From Tubiluchus corallicola (lineage: Eukaryota > Priapulida > Priapulimorpha > Priapulimorphida > Tubiluchidae), in contig JAQGDQ010000280.1 in NCBI GenBank assembly GCA_030141605.1, positions 233,321 to 297,320 on the forward strand: DNA of 64,000 nt. Direction: 5' to 3'. The notes under the pieces are model-generated. The model made no database searches and was not told the origin of the DNA. It saw nothing but the letters and a program-made list of their open reading frames with translations. A program made the position numbers and the translations under genes. Below are positions 21,974-34,958 of this stretch, one piece after another (position 1 is the first letter of the stretch; each line of letters opens with the position of its first letter).

Positions 21974-24326
21974 TTTGCTCTAATAGTAAAATGAGAGAAG
22001 ATAATGTAGAAATTAACAATGTGCCAGTACAACTTGAATATAATGTTGCAACAAGTAATGTGGAAAATAGTGAAGCAGCAGTTTGTAGTTTTCAAACTGA
22101 TAAATTGTTTGTAAAAACGGAACATGATGTACTTGTCGATAATGTTTATTAGATATTTGTAATAGCTTCTCATTATAAGACAGTTCATTCCTTTCTATTG
22201 CCATGTCAGTCGTTACGATGTATCAGAGCAGGCTTACGTGGCATGACGTTTCGTAGAATATATCAATTTTTTTCAAAGAAACTAAAAATAATAAATTTTA
22301 ATAACTATATAAGTATACTGGAATAATAAACCGGGATAATACACTCGAAAAACTATTATATTATCACTAAATCAAATACAATAATACAATAAGTGTGCTA
22401 TTTTAATACAACGTACATGACGTACGAGAGTACATTAATGGAGTTCATTTGAAAAGTAGATTGATTCAATGAAACATTATCAAATAAATCGTTACAATCT
22501 TAGCATATTTTAGGTAATATAGACAGGACGGCAGCTTTAGAGATCATAATTATATGCTAAAATATTCACTTAGATTAATAATAAAATTTACCACCAGTCA
22601 ACTTGTTGGTGCCTTGCCCCGTTCTTCCTATATTCTATTATGCAGGTGAATTTTGGAAGTGATTGGAGATAAAATCATGTAGCTCTTAGTTTTCAAGTTA
22701 ACCTGTACAAAGACACTTGCTGCAATAGTTCAAAATTGAACATTTAACTCTGTGTTTTCTTTTACTAAGTGGTTAGAGGTAATTTAACAAAAAAGTTTAT
22801 TAGTCATATTTGGTTTGCAAACATACTGTCACTGCAGCCTGCGTGATGGTCGTCGCGTTGACTGGAAATCACATCCCAAATATTTTTGTTATTTTATGGA
22901 TCAGTGGTGTCTGGGGAACATGCAACTCGTTCATTGTGACCAAGTTTTAAATCTTACAAAAATCGTAATTTTAGATATGATAATAAAAAAGAGAAACAAA
23001 TCGTTTAGTCACTCAAGTCTATTGGCATTCTTGTGCATTGGCGTGTCATGTTGAATGAGAAGAAAAGCAATTTTTTGGAGATTGACGTGAATAGGCGTGT
23101 CGTGTCTGCCAACTCGCCTTTATTATACATGTGTCGCTATACTTATAGTACAGAGTGATTAAATTGTTTAGGGTGTCTCACCCTTTTTGCCTCTGCAAGT
23201 CTGGACGTGAAAACTTGGCCAGAAGGTACCAAGATGAATGGGGTGGGTAGTGCATTTTACATGATTCCTAAATTATATGCATTATATTCAAAATTCATCC
23301 ATAAGAATATATATCAGAAATTTTGATATGATATTATATCTTCATTTATGTAGATGTAACAGATATATTGCATGCTGTTCATACGAAAAGCTATCAGGTT
23401 AAACCCAACGTTTGATAAAACTGGAATATCAAAAAACAAATTGAATTAAACAGATCTTTTGTGTATTATCCGTGTCCAGCATTTAAGGCTAGAGGGAGAT
23501 CCGTGTATTACCTGTAATGCCTGGAATTTAGTGTCTAGCCCAGATATCACGCAGCCACTGGCCCAACATAGTTGACATCATTGGAAATTTCTGATGGGCC
23601 AGCGCCTTTTTGACTGGCAAAACACTTAGTAGTTCACTGGTGGAACTTGCCCATGTCCCACCCTTTTACCAGTTGGTGGGTTTTTTGGTTGTTGGTTGTT
23701 GGTTGGTTTTTCTGTTGGATCACCAGTGGGATCCACTTTAAATTTGGTTCGTCATTGAACAATATAAAAAATTGAGCCTATAGATACCACAAAATTTGTT
23801 ACCAACTATTAAAGCATTAATCTTTATTGTACATTGTAGTGACATAAATTTTCTCCAAGAGGCCAGTCTGAATATGAGTGCGAATATGTCTTTTGAATGT
23901 GAGAAACTTTCCGAATGGTCATGTCCAGTCCAGTTTTTTAATTTGTTATTTAATGCTAAAAGTTGATAGATTGTAGGTAGTTTAACTGAAAAGAAACTTT
24001 ATACAAATTTCAATAGAAATAATCTCGAATGTAAAACTAATTAAATTAATTTTGAAAAATGTCGCACTGATTATTGTAGAAAACAAAGTGGCACAATAAA
24101 ACAGCTGTTGGCATTTACAAAATCATACTTATGCACACAACCAGCAGAATCAAAGCAACAGTGAATATGGCCACATTACTTCAACAGTTTAAACTACATC
24201 CTGTACATTATAATTATTGAAACATATTCATTTTTTTCTGACAAATCAAAATAATTTGAAATATATACAAAAATGACTAGAAACAGCCTTGTGCTTTTAC
24301 AAGTTATGCTTCAGATTTTAGATTTT
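21974..24326. other. 2.35 kb of AT-rich sequence without a recognised gene
   Basis: A 60-codon open frame just inside the SINE junction (21955-22149) could be a decayed coding fragment but matches nothing I know. A GTT/GGTT-rich simple stretch lies at about 23675-23715. Arm differences noted include substitutions near 22880-22905 and 23750. Confidence 0.55.
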
Positions 24327-24593
24327 TTTTTAGATTTTTATAGATTTATTTCGCAATAAACATATACATTACATGTGCAACGATAATCAGTTTTTGTTAA
24401 TACAAAAATATGATACAGTTCATGAATTCTGCGCTAGAGACCTAAGAAGCTAGCTTATGGTAGGCTACTAGAATTAGTGACGAAAAAAATTACAATATAT
24501 ACAAATATAAATATGGGTGGGAAGTAATAAAAATATTATTATACTAGAGGGGAAGTTTTTGAAAATGAAAAACAACAAATCATGATTGAGTGA

Positions 24594-26810
24594 TCAGTTA
24601 TATGTTTCAAGTAAATTTAATTTATAATTTTTTTTAAATATGGACAGCAAGTTGGCATTTTTAATAGCTGGAGCAATTGAATTCCATATGTAAGGGCCAT
24701 TGCATTTAATAGAAAATTTTCTACCATTTGTGTTGCACTGTATGTAGTGATAGTTAAGTCTATAACGTGTGCCGTAATTATGTATCTCAGAATTCAAACA
24801 AAAATAATCAGTAAATAAGGGAGGCAATAATTTATGAGAGAATTTGTACATGAAAATGGCTGTTTGGAACTTATTAATGTCATGAATGTTTAAAAAGTGT
24901 AGTCTTTTAAATATTGGCGGTGTATGGTCCTGATAACCGGCAAATGTTATAGCTCGAACTATTTTCTTCTGAATCAGATGAATTTTTTTCACTCGACTGG
25001 TGTATGTGCTTCCCCAACTAAAGTTTGAATTAATAAGATATGGTAAAAAAGATAATTATATAATAATACAAGTACTGATTTAGGCAATATGTGTCTAACT
25101 CTGTATATAATACCTATGGTTTTTGAGATTTTGCTTTCGATAAATCTAAGATGTTCTTGCCAAGTTAGGTGTTCATCTATGATGATGCCAAAGAACTTAG
25201 TATATTTTACTTGATCTATTGGGACTTCATCGATTTTAACCGCGAGATTTCTAGGGATTCTTTTATTTTTATTTGTGAATACAATGAATTTGGTTTTTTC
25301 AATATTCAGTGATAACTTATTAGCTTTAAACCAGGTGGAGAGGTGTACAAGTTCTTGGTTTACAGTGTTTATCATTGATTCATAGTTTGAGTGATTATAG
25401 AATATGTTAGTATCATCGGCAAATAAAATGAAGTCTAGCAGAGTGGAGACATTGTGGAGATCATTAATATAGAGAAGAAAAAGCAATGGACCTAAGATTG
25501 AGCCTTGGGGGACACCATAATTGATTTGCTTCAAAGAAGAAAATGTGTTTTCAATTAGTACGGATTGTTTTCTGTTGTGTAATAACTTGTAAACCACTGT
25601 AAAGGTAGACCTCTGACACCATAGTTGTTTAATTTATCTAAGAGTATTTGATGGTCAATAGTATCAAAGGCCTTAGATAAATCAATAAAAATACCTATTG
25701 TAAATTCATTATTGTCAATTGCATTTGATATTAAATCAAGAAGTTCAAGTAGAGCAATGTAAGTGGAGTGGTTTTGTCTAAAGCCTAGTTGTTTGTTATA
25801 TAATATATTGTTTTTTTAATGAAACTTAGTAGTCTATTATACATTAGTCTTTCAAGAATTTTGGAAAAACAGGGAAGAATTGAAATGGGTCTATAATTTT
25901 GAAACTGGGACTTATCACCAGTTTTAAAAATTTGATTAACCTTAGCTATTTTCAGAGAGTCTGGGACTATACCTGTTGAAAATGACTTGTTAAACATATA
26001 AAGTAGAGCTTCAGCAATACAGTTGATGGATTTTTTAAGGATAATTTGTGATTGATCATCATACCCTGTACTGTTTTTTTTTAAATTATTTGCCACATTT
26101 AATAGCTCCGTTTTGTCATTTGGAAGCAACTGCATTGAATTCCTACATGCATTTGGTAAGTATGAAAAATATGATGTATTTGTAGTTGGAATTTTTCCTG
26201 CTAGAGTTGATCCTACATCTACAAAATAGTTATTAAAGCCATCCGATATTTCTTTTGATGTCATTGGGTTATGATGTGATTTTTTGAAATGTGACTGTTC
26301 TATATGAGAAGTATCTTTTTTATTAATAGCTAAATTTATGATTTTCCACGTTTTTCTCATGTTATTCATATTACTTTTAATTGTATTGGCATAATAATCT
26401 TTTTCGGCTTTTCTTAGTATTGACGTTAGGTTATTTCTATAAGTTTTATAATGGTCAATGTTCAGATCAGTAGGGTTTTTTAATTTTAGCTTATATAATT
26501 TATTTTTGTGTTTAATTGAGTGTATCAAGCCGCTTGTTAGCCAAGGTTTATTTAACGTCCGTGGCTTTACTATTTTTGTGACTAGTGGAAAGCTTTCATT
26601 GTAAATATTGTAGTAATCTTTAAAGAAGGATTGAAATGCCGAGTCAGGGTTTTGTATGCAAAAGATTTGGGACCAGTCATGGGATGCTAGTTTGGACTTG
26701 AAGTCTGCGATGGTGCTATCATTAAAGATTCTAAATTTTGAAACTATTGGTTTTGAATGAAGTGCCTCTTTTAAGCTAGTTACTGAATAAATAGGAAAAT
26801 GGTCAGACAT
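24594..26810 (-). pseudogene. LINE-2 reverse transcriptase, left arm
   Basis: Same domain order and frame breaks as the right-arm copy described at 43760-45976: RT entry, motif A block in a second frame, GVPQGSILGPLLF and FADDTN block in a third frame, and the conserved C-terminal domain in a fourth. All frameshifts are shared by both arms, so they predate the inverted duplication or were copied with it. Confidence 0.85.
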
Positions 26811-26828
26811 ATCACTGTAGAGAATGCC

Positions 26829-27300
26829 CTAGTTTAGATTGTCATTTGACACACAGTTTGTAAATATGTTATCGATTAAAGTTGCTGAGTAAGTAGTAAT
26901 TCTTGTTGGTTTGGTGATTATGGGATACAATGAATGACTAAGTAGGCAATTGAGAAAAGATTCAGTTCCTTCGTGCGAGTCACAGTTAAGCAAGTTTAAG
27001 TTGAAATCGCCGCAGATAAAGATGTGCTTGTTTTCATTAATTATTTTAGAGAGAAGGTTATCTAAACCATCAAGAAATACTGGGATACTGGTACCCGGAG
27101 GCCTGTATAACACTCCAACTAAAATATTTTTTGTAACTTCTTGGGTAATTTCAACAATCAGTGATTCACAGGTTTGTTCATGGAAACAGTCTAAGTCATT
27201 ACGAGGTTTACTGTTTAAATCATCCTTTATATACAGGGAAACCCCTCCACCACCTGTTTGTGATAATCCGTTTGGCCTAAAATGCTGTAAATGTGTTTAT
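26829..27300 (-). pseudogene. LINE-2 endonuclease C-terminal half, left arm
   Basis: Contains LYRPPGTSIPVF, ICGDFNLNLLNCD and ATLIDNIFTN, ending at an in-frame TAG at 26829 just before SDHFPI of the next frame segment. This arm reads INENK where the right arm reads IDENK. Confidence 0.8.
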
Positions 27301-27304
27301 GTCA

Positions 27305-28489
27305 GGATGGCAAGATTATCACTACAACACTGGTGCTAACACACCATAAATACTTAAAGAAACAGCAAGTTTTATTTGATCTAAGGCTGTGGGTCCCTGG
27401 CGAGCTTCCTTAACGTGAGAATCTAACATTATCAGAACAGATAGACAAACGACCAATTAGCTATAAACTCAATATTATTTCAACATAAGAAAAACACATT
27501 TGAGAAATAGTAAACAAATATATACTACAAATTATAGTTTAGCTACTGTCTTTAATTTTTACGCGAGATTTTTAAGTTGTACCACAAACACCATAAACTG
27601 TACTTATCGTGAGTCTCTGTGCACACGTTGGCTAGCTAGCTTAACCTCGTCACTGTCGCTGTCGACGGCGGCGTGTACTGGAACACTCTGACGGCAGGCT
27701 TCCCAAACGGTAACTTCAGGGTCAGACAATTAGGTGACAGCAGGCGTGGCATTAACTCCATCAACTGAGGAATGCGCTGTATCAAGTCCGGCGTATCTGA
27801 AGACACTGACAGGAAGACTGACCACAGGCTGGTTCTCTGAGAACTACCAATAGTCCATTTCACGACCTGGTCTCCTCCACCATAAGTGACAAAGTCTCTA
27901 GGGGCTTCCTAAATGATGGAGAGCCCGGGATCACAAAGACTGAGACTAACCATTGTAAAAGTACTCTGTTTCTGCTTAGGAAATGCCATTAATAAATGCA
28001 ATATTATCCTTTAAACCAAGAATTGATAAAACTCAAGTAGAGTAACCATATTGCAAAGCCACACTTTTCACAACCTGCTCTGTGATCTCGTTTTCCCAGG
28101 TAAAACCTGTTTGCTCTAAGCTGAATGGCTGCATATCATGTAAAGGTTGGCTCATCACCTAAATCTGACCAATCAAACAGGTTATAAAGAGTAGCAGCTG
28201 TGAATGTCCTATTTATCATCACTCAGGATTGGTGGTCAAACTTTCCAAATAAGGAAGTACACCTGTCAATTCATGTCCCTGGTTTCTTTCTTTGATAAAC
28301 AAAGTTGGCAGTAGATGTCACTACTATAGTAGCCTGAGAGATAATAATTACATAGATAAACAAAATAAAATTTTCACTTAGCACTACAAAATTAAACTTA
28401 TTGGCACTACTCCGCTTAACTTAGCAAACCTAATTGTAGAAATTTAATTAGTACGATAAAATGAGAACACTATTGTATTGAGCTGTCAC
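27305..28489 (-). mobile_element. LTR-like insertion splitting the LINE-2 endonuclease, left arm
   Basis: About 1.2 kb with no LINE homology lies between the two endonuclease halves. On the minus strand it starts TGTGACAGC, has a TATAA-type box about 300 bp in and an AATAAA near its 3' end, and ends near CCTGACA, resembling a solo LTR. A target-site duplication could not be confirmed. Two arm substitutions were seen inside it (near 28074 and 28335). Confidence 0.45.
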
Positions 28490-29548
28490 ACTGTTCTCTG
28501 TTTGCTGGTTTTTGAGTAGTGATTATAATGCTTTATTGAGAATTCATCTTTATTCTGATCATTAAGCCAGGTTTCTGTAAAACCATTCAACGTGGACAGT
28601 AAATTATGTGACAAAAGTTCTTTGACATGCTTCTACAGTTACGATCGAATATCGAAAGCTGAGTATCCCTGGTGTTCGTGTTTGTGTTAGATTTTATTTT
28701 AGAAGTATTTAGGTTGATATCTGTGGTATAGTCACGCTTTAATCTACCAATTCTGTTATAGAAGTTTAGGTCTGGATCTAAATCTGCATATTGTGAAGAC
28801 AATAATCTTTCATTATGATCAAATGGATTTAGATGTAATCCATTAAGTTGTAATGTAACTGAATCGGGTAAATCGATCAGGTCAATAGCATTTTTGAATT
28901 GCATTTCATTTTCTATATTATTGAAGGGCAATATATCTGCAAGACAGTTTGTACATTACCACGAATCTACACTAGTTAAAACACTGTCTTGCTCTGCCGT
29001 TAGATTAGCACAAACCAAGTGTGCCAATCTCCACAAATGCTACATAACATACCTTTGTGATTATTCTGTACCTTATTAAAACATATTGAACAATTATCAT
29101 TTTGATTATTAGTGATCATAGTAGTTATTGAACGTTATTACCAGATAATCATTTCACCTATGCTTGGTACTTCGGGCAGGTTTTGCTTCTGGCCTCGTGG
29201 TGCCCCCTTGCAATTGGAGCACTTCTTTTCGTTGGAGTCACAGTCTGATGTATTGTGCTTGCAAGAGCAGATACCGCACATCACAGTTCTGTTACACCAT
29301 TTTGAGACGTGACCAAAATTTTGGCACTTGAAGCAGCGTAGCGGTTTTGGCTTGGTGACAAACTGTTCCACACCACAAATTAGGTGACCGATGGCTATTC
29401 CTTTCCTTTTGGCTTCATTCAACATGTCTGCACTACTGAATTTCACTTTTACAAGAGTCGTTGGTTTACCACTTTTGAACTTGAAACGTTCTATAGCTGC
29501 ATCGCAATCAAATTGCTGGACGTCATGCAGGACTTCATCCTCTGTCAT
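28490..29548 (-). pseudogene. LINE-2 zinc knuckles, PHD-like finger and endonuclease start, left arm
   Basis: Mirror of 41022-42080. The CCHC region ends at 29138; the PHD-like finger and the endonuclease start follow with frame changes and stops. Confidence 0.75.
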
Positions 29549-29712
29549 GCTGGGATCACAATCTCGTAGGAGACCCCAGAATTGGTTCTTAGGTTTTCTC
29601 GCATTTGTATTGTCACCTAGAAAACATGGCTGCCATTTCTGAAGAATGTCGTTTGCTGTTTCGATGTCCGGAAGTTGCAGTTGGATTTTTCCAGTTGCCG
29701 TCCTGAAAGCTA

Positions 29713-30192
29713 ATCAAAACGAGTTCTAGAGAAACAGTGGCTAAGGTTCTTCTTTATAGACATGCTAGTTTTTGCGATGTCTTTATCATTAACGTTCTCA
29801 ATGAGTATTGTTCTGTCCGGGTCGTACAAATGCGACACACTTTGCTGGCTGGTATTTCTCGTGGTTTTCGCTGTAACTTGACCTAAGTTACGTGATACAG
29901 CGTCTGTGATTTTACTGATCATGAGTTCCTCTCGTGGAAGATCATCTTCGCTGTTGTTCAGCAGACGAATAATTTCGATCAACTTCTTGTTACTTTTCTC
30001 ATGGTTAATCATACTGCAGGCTATTGAAGATAACTCCCTAGAATAACCCAGTAAATCGTCATTTGCTAAATCAGCTTCGCTGCCCCAACTTCTACAAGAT
30101 ACAGAGATTTTTGGTAAAACAACATCACTTTCCGTTTGAGCTTGCGTAGACGGGGTGATCGGAGTCTGAATGTTTTGAATAGCATTTGTCAC
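29713..30192 (-). pseudogene. LINE-2 ORF1 N-terminal part, left arm
   Basis: A 160-codon frame, identical in both arms, that is polar and helical-looking and ends in a stop just before the frame carrying the RRM-like and zinc-knuckle segment. Confidence 0.65.
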
Positions 30193-30400
30193 AGGTAATT
30201 GCTATTACTTTTCTTTGCTTGACTAGCCCATTAGATTTCCTGCAGAATTGGAAACTATTTCTGGTGTTTAACGTAGCACTGGACTGACTCGCGTCGTTGG
30301 TATCTGACGTATCATTAGCTAATTAGCCGGAATAGTTGTGATGATCTTGTTTTGCTGGTTCCAGGCACAGCACGTCAGCAGAGATGACCAAATTTCCCGC

Positions 30401-31068
30401 CAAAACTCGATGTGTGACCAAAAGATATTTAGTTTTTTACAGAAAACATGATAACGCCTTGCTGTAATTTGATTATAGATGGCACTATTGTTTTCCTGGT
30501 AACTTTACAATTCTGCTAATACCAGTTTATACTAAGGATTCGCAGGAAAAAACACACAATTCTGTAATTTTGTGAGACACGAAAATAACATGACCGTAAC
30601 AGTCATTGCACACAACCCAACAACGAATAATTTTGCTACACAACTGATGCCCAGTGTACAATTATAATATGACTATAGTTAAATTGCATTGATTCACAGT
30701 CAAATTTACTGTGAACTACACAAAGCAGCCATTGCTGATAAACATAATTTATTCATCAGACATCACAAATGGATAAATACATAACGATCCTCCGCTCTAG
30801 ATATAAACTAGCTTCAAAATAAAGTTAACACATTTAAGAAAAATTAACAAAAGATGCCTTCTGAAATGTGCAATACAACTTCAATGCACAATGAATACAC
30901 CACTGTGAGCTTACATAGAATTAGATATTATTTAACTTGTTTGATTCTCTCAAACCATATAAATTTACGCAGTTAAGTAATTTGGGGAAAACCCATCAAA
31001 CAACCAGAGTAATATGTACTGAATTGAACATATTAACTGAACATAACTATAATGAATTGCGACAACTA
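30401..31068. other. Gene-free sequence between LINE-2 and Gypsy gag
   Basis: No coding sequence recognised. A small hairpin TTCACAG...CTGTGAA lies around 30695-30716. It may include LINE-2 5' leader. Confidence 0.5.
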
Positions 31069-32154
31069 AACTGGCTTCCTGTTCACAATGTCACTCACTT
31101 GGTACTCATTTGTAGTAGCACTTTTAGCTGTACCAAGATTATACAAGGAACTAACATGAACCACATCAGCACAATCATTATCGCTGCACTAATTACTGTC
31201 TGGATTAACAATATTGGTATTTCCAGGTGCCCTTTTTCCTTGAGCACGTCCACTTCTACACCCCTTTGCAATACACACAATTTTTGAACATTTATAACAT
31301 TTGGCGTTCCTAAACTCACACCTCCATGCCTCATGCGCACCCAAACACCGACCGCATTTACTTGAAACATGCGGTTTATTTACAATCATTGGGTAACTAG
31401 GTTTTACCAATTTCTTTCTCAAATTTTTACCTCTTCCAGTTTAGTTTACCTCGGATGAACCATATCCGCTGCCACAAAGTGTACTTGTGTCTTGTGTAGC
31501 TGCCTCCATATTTAATGCTATCTCCCTATCTGTGTTCCACGTTAAATCAGAACTTTCCAATAATTTCTTTTGTATTGCTCCAGTGCGAAGCCTACACACA
31601 AAAGTGTCACGCAAGTTGTCAGACAGCTCTTGAGCTGAAAATTCGCAATATATACTGCATTTCTGTAGTTCTACAATATATTCCGCAATAGATTCACCTT
31701 CACGCTGTTTTCTGTCACGAAGTCTTAGTCTCTCAGCTATCTTATTACGGCGTGGTTTATAATAATCCGATAATTTATTTATCAGTTCCACATAAGTTTT
31801 TGTATTCACCGGATCTGGCGTTACAAGAGAGGACACTAAGCTAAACGCTTCCGGACCAATTAATGACAAGAAAACATCTACCTTCTGTTGGTCATTAATA
31901 TTATTCGCTCTCATCCACGCTTCTAACCGCTGCTGGTAGTTACACCAATCTTCCTTACTGGAATTAAACTCGTTGACGGACCAATTAATGACAAGAATGG
32001 CATGTAAATCATCAATGGCATATTGAAGCTGTTCAGATTCAAAATCTGGATCATCACAAATTGCAGTAACACTATTTATTGCTCTTGGCAACTGCTCATC
32101 AGCATTTTAGTATATATCCAATTGTTCTGAATTAACTTGTTCTACATCTGACAT
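31069..32154 (-). pseudogene. Gypsy-type gag remnant, left arm
   Basis: Mirror of 38416-39501, with the same four in-frame stops; one residue differs in an overlapping frame (near 31185). Transcription would run away from the TA/TG microsatellite that abuts its start. Confidence 0.75.
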
Positions 32155-32194
32155 ATTTACAAGATTAGTAATAGTACTTCCTGTTTCCAATCTG

Positions 32195-32616
32195 GGTATA
32201 TATATGTATATATTATATATATGTGTGTGTGTGTGTATATATATATGTATACATTATGTATTTGTGTGTGGGTGTGGGTATATATATATTTGTATATATT
32301 ATATATATATGTGTGTGTGTGGATGTGGGTATATATATATATGTATATGTTGTATATATGTGTATGGGTGTGGGTATATATATATATGTGTGTGCGTGGA
32401 TGTGGGTATATATATATATATGTGTGTGGGTGTGGGTATATATATATATGTGTGTGCGTGGATGTGGGTATATATATATATATATATATACATGTGTGTG
32501 GGTGTGGGTATATATATATGTATATATTATATATATATATATGTGTGTGCGTGGATGTGGGTATATATATATATATGCATGTGGGTGTGGGTATATATAT
32601 ATGTGTATGGGTGTGG

Positions 32617-32650
<34 letters not shown>

Positions 32651-32809
32651 TATATATGTGTGTGTGGATGTGGGTATATATATGTGTGTGGGTGTGGGTA
32701 TATATATGTATACATTATGTATATGTGTGTGGGTGTGGGTATATATATATGTATATATTATATATATGTGTGTGGGTGTGGGTATATATATATATATATG
32801 TATATATTG

Positions 32810-32841
<32 letters not shown>

Positions 32842-32962
32842 TGGATGTGGGTATATATATATATATATATATATATGCATTTGGGTGTGGGTATATATAT
32901 ATGCGTGTGGGTGTGGGTATATATATACGTATATGTTATATATATGTGTATGTGTCTGTTAT
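32195..32962. repeat. 770-bp TA/TG compound microsatellite, left arm
   Basis: Alternating blocks of (TA)n and TGTGTGGGTGTGGG-type TG/GTGG repeats. The long frames it encodes in all plus-strand phases (tyrosine, isoleucine, cysteine, valine and glycine only) are shadows. The alternating purine-pyrimidine composition favours Z-DNA and cruciform structures. As far as the translations show, the array is identical to the right-arm copy. Confidence 0.95.
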
Positions 32963-33489
32963 ATATCACAAATTACAAGAAATCACAAAACATATATCGG
33001 AGTGAATGCTGGTAATGCGACACATGATTTATTGTAAATTTCATCCTACAAGATCCCTTGCAAGGACAGACTTCGCGCTGTTTTCCCATTTCCATGTTAA
33101 CCGTGAAGATAGCGTGCTTGTGTATTGCGTTCTCTTTTTCTTGACGTGTTTTCAGCCATTCCAAGATCTTGTGTCTGAAATGTTTTTAATACATCTTTCT
33201 CAGTACATGACGATTAATTCATGTCCGATAGGATGTATGTCCGCTGCTTCAAGTTCTCTGCAAAAAATACACAAACACATTACATTACACAGCTACACCA
33301 AATTTATACATGCTGTTATTATGGAAGCATGTTATCTGATAAACAAAAGATTTTATAACCATAACGATGACATCACAGAAGTTAGATAGAGTTTTAAGTA
33401 CTGCAGTAACTACACATTGTTTCATTTCATTGTAAATATTATTTGCATCACCTCTTATACCATGAAATTTCTGTACTGTGTATATTGCC
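32963..33489. other. Unassigned sequence with a 127-codon open frame
   Basis: A plus-strand frame (33006-33389) and an opposing frame with CPCKGSC (32973-33164) overlap. Neither is recognised, and they are the same in the right arm. Which strand, if either, is coding cannot be decided. Confidence 0.4.
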
Positions 33490-33535
33490 CAGTTTGAGTT
33501 TGGATAACTGCACAGTTTGAGTTTGGATAACTGCA
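33490..33535. repeat. 23-bp perfect tandem duplication
   Basis: CAGTTTGAGTTTGGATAACTGCA twice in a row (seen in both arms). Confidence 0.9.
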
Positions 33536-33611
33536 CATTTTAATTTTTGTCTATGACGATGTCCAGCGGAATTCGATTTCTGCTCCATCCATAAAAATCC
33601 AGTTTTTTTGG

Positions 33612-34152
33612 CAGAGTATGACCTCATGATATATTATGTTTCTATGAGGTCATACACATGAGTAGATTATGAGCTCGGTCTAACGGCATAATTATGACCA
33701 CTTTATGAGCTCACTATGACCTCATGATTATTATGTTTCTATGAGGTCATACACATGAGTAAATTATGAGCTGAGTTTGACATCATAATTATTACCATTT
33801 TATGAGCTCACTATGACCCCATGATCATGATGCTTTTGTGACATCATACGCACAAGTAGATTATAAGCTCAGTCTCACGGCATAATTATGACCACTTTAT
33901 GAGCTCACTATGACCTAATGATTATGTATTTCTGTGAGGTCATACATATGAGTAGATAATGAGCTCAGTTTGACATCATAATTATGACCATTTTATGAGC
34001 TCACTATGACCTAATGATTATGTGTTTCTGTGAGCTCATACACATTAATAGATTATGAGCTCAGCTGACATCATGATTTTGACTACCATATGACCTCATA
34101 CTTATGAGTCAAATATGAGCATTTTATGATCTCATGTTGAGCTCATGTCTTG
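33612..34152. repeat. ~97-bp tandem array with AGGTCA-type motifs, left arm
   Basis: About 5.5 copies with period 96-98 bp (the shared word CTCACTATGACC recurs at 33710, 33808, 33904 and 34000). Each unit contains several 8-10-bp variants of TATGACCTCA, TATGAGCTCA, ATGAGGTCATAC and TGACATCATAAT. The motif TGACCTCA/TGAGGTCA recurs on both strands within units. Confidence 0.9.
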
Positions 34153-34366
34153 ACTGGGGATGCATCTCTTCTGAGTTCTCTACTGCATGTCAATCTCTTG
34201 GCTGTGGTTTGTGAACCTTTCAAGCCTATGTTTGTGTATGCTGTCGGTTTAAATGAAGGTGTTCATTCGTTGATCTTTTGCTGCTTTACTAAAACATAAT
34301 CTCCTAGCATTAATGTAATAATAATAACATAATTTATTAGCCTGACTTGTCATGAGGCTGTCTTTA

Positions 34367-34438
34367 CACAAGATTAGAGAAACAACTAAAATTTACAAAA
34401 CACACAAGATTACAGAAACAACTAAAATTTACAGAACA
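34367..34438. repeat. 36-bp tandem pair at the inner end of the left arm
   Basis: Two near-identical 36-bp units beginning CACAAGATTA(G/C)AGAAACAAC. The palindrome's inner edge falls exactly at the end of the second unit (ACAGAACA). Confidence 0.9.
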
Positions 34439-34585
34439 CGAATTACTAATGGCAAGTGAAAATAAGATTGTTTTTCATTTGAGATTTAAAATGTAAAAAT
34501 GATGGTTCCAAAGCTGTGAGGTGGCATAAGAAAATCATCAATGGAGAATAACCAATTCTTGGCACCTACAAATTGTTTAACTTAC

Positions 34586-34764
34586 CTGATCTCAAGTGCC
34601 TTTATCTTTTGGTGCCCTTTACAGCAATGGCTTCCTGAGATTGCCAACACTTGACCTGCAATGTATTTGAGATGCAGATCTTTTATTTTATTAGATAAGG
34701 TCTCAGCAGTCTGCACTATTGACACAGTTATAATGCCAAAGTGCAGGCCAGCTATCTGACTCAT
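34586..34764 (-). CDS. Weak candidate exon in the spacer
   Basis: On the minus strand ATG at 34764 opens a frame of about 59 codons (GLHFGIITVSIVQTAETL and onward) running into a strong donor, ATCAG|GTAAGTT, with the intron starting at 34585. It would leave in phase 2. No partner exon or family is recognised. Confidence 0.25.
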
Positions 34765-34958
34765 TAAAATTGTTCAGCTTTTTCTCCTGCATCTTAGCAA
34801 TTATAATTACGAAAAATTAAAAATTTAGAACAAATGTAACTTCTTTGCTTCAAATTTTCATTAGAGATAATTAAGCAAATCTGATACCTATTCACAAAAA
34901 GAAAAATGCACGCATAAGAATAAACATAAATAGGTTCAGCTATTTCTATTGGTGTCTA

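Larger units (their letters stand above)
24327..30400 (-). mobile_element. LINE-2 of this window: CR1-like non-LTR retrotransposon, left-arm copy
   Basis: Minus-strand element mirrored by 40170-46243. Order from its 5' end: ORF1 N-terminal part (29713-30192), RRM-like and CCHC zinc-knuckle part (29138-29548), PHD-like finger (about 28935-29094), endonuclease N-terminus (28490-28931), an LTR-like insertion (27305-28489), endonuclease C-terminus (26829-27300), RT (24989-26810) and RT C-terminal domain (24594-24992). It ends in an AATAAA-containing 3' end with short TAAAAATC-like repeats. The 5' limit is approximate. This arm has glutamate where the right arm has aspartate near 26600, isoleucine versus methionine near 25255 and leucine versus serine (antisense frame) near 27033. 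Confidence 0.85.
6565..34438 (+). repeat. Left arm of giant inverted repeat (≥27.87 kb)
   Basis: The reverse complement of 36132-64000 aligns colinearly here: every element listed in this arm has a partner whose coordinates sum to about 70570. Differences are few. Examples are an 11-base indel near 7203, single-base homopolymer indels near 7708 and 8870, a two-base indel near 16350 and isolated substitutions. The inner edge is sharp: the match ends with ACAGAACA at 34431-34438. The outer edge is undefined because the right arm runs off the window. Confidence 0.97.

Noticed and set aside
32204-33037. 260-277-codon frames rich in Tyr, Ile, Cys, Val, Gly (also 37533-38366)
   Set aside because: Three parallel frames open at once through a TA/TG microsatellite; composition dictated by the repeat.
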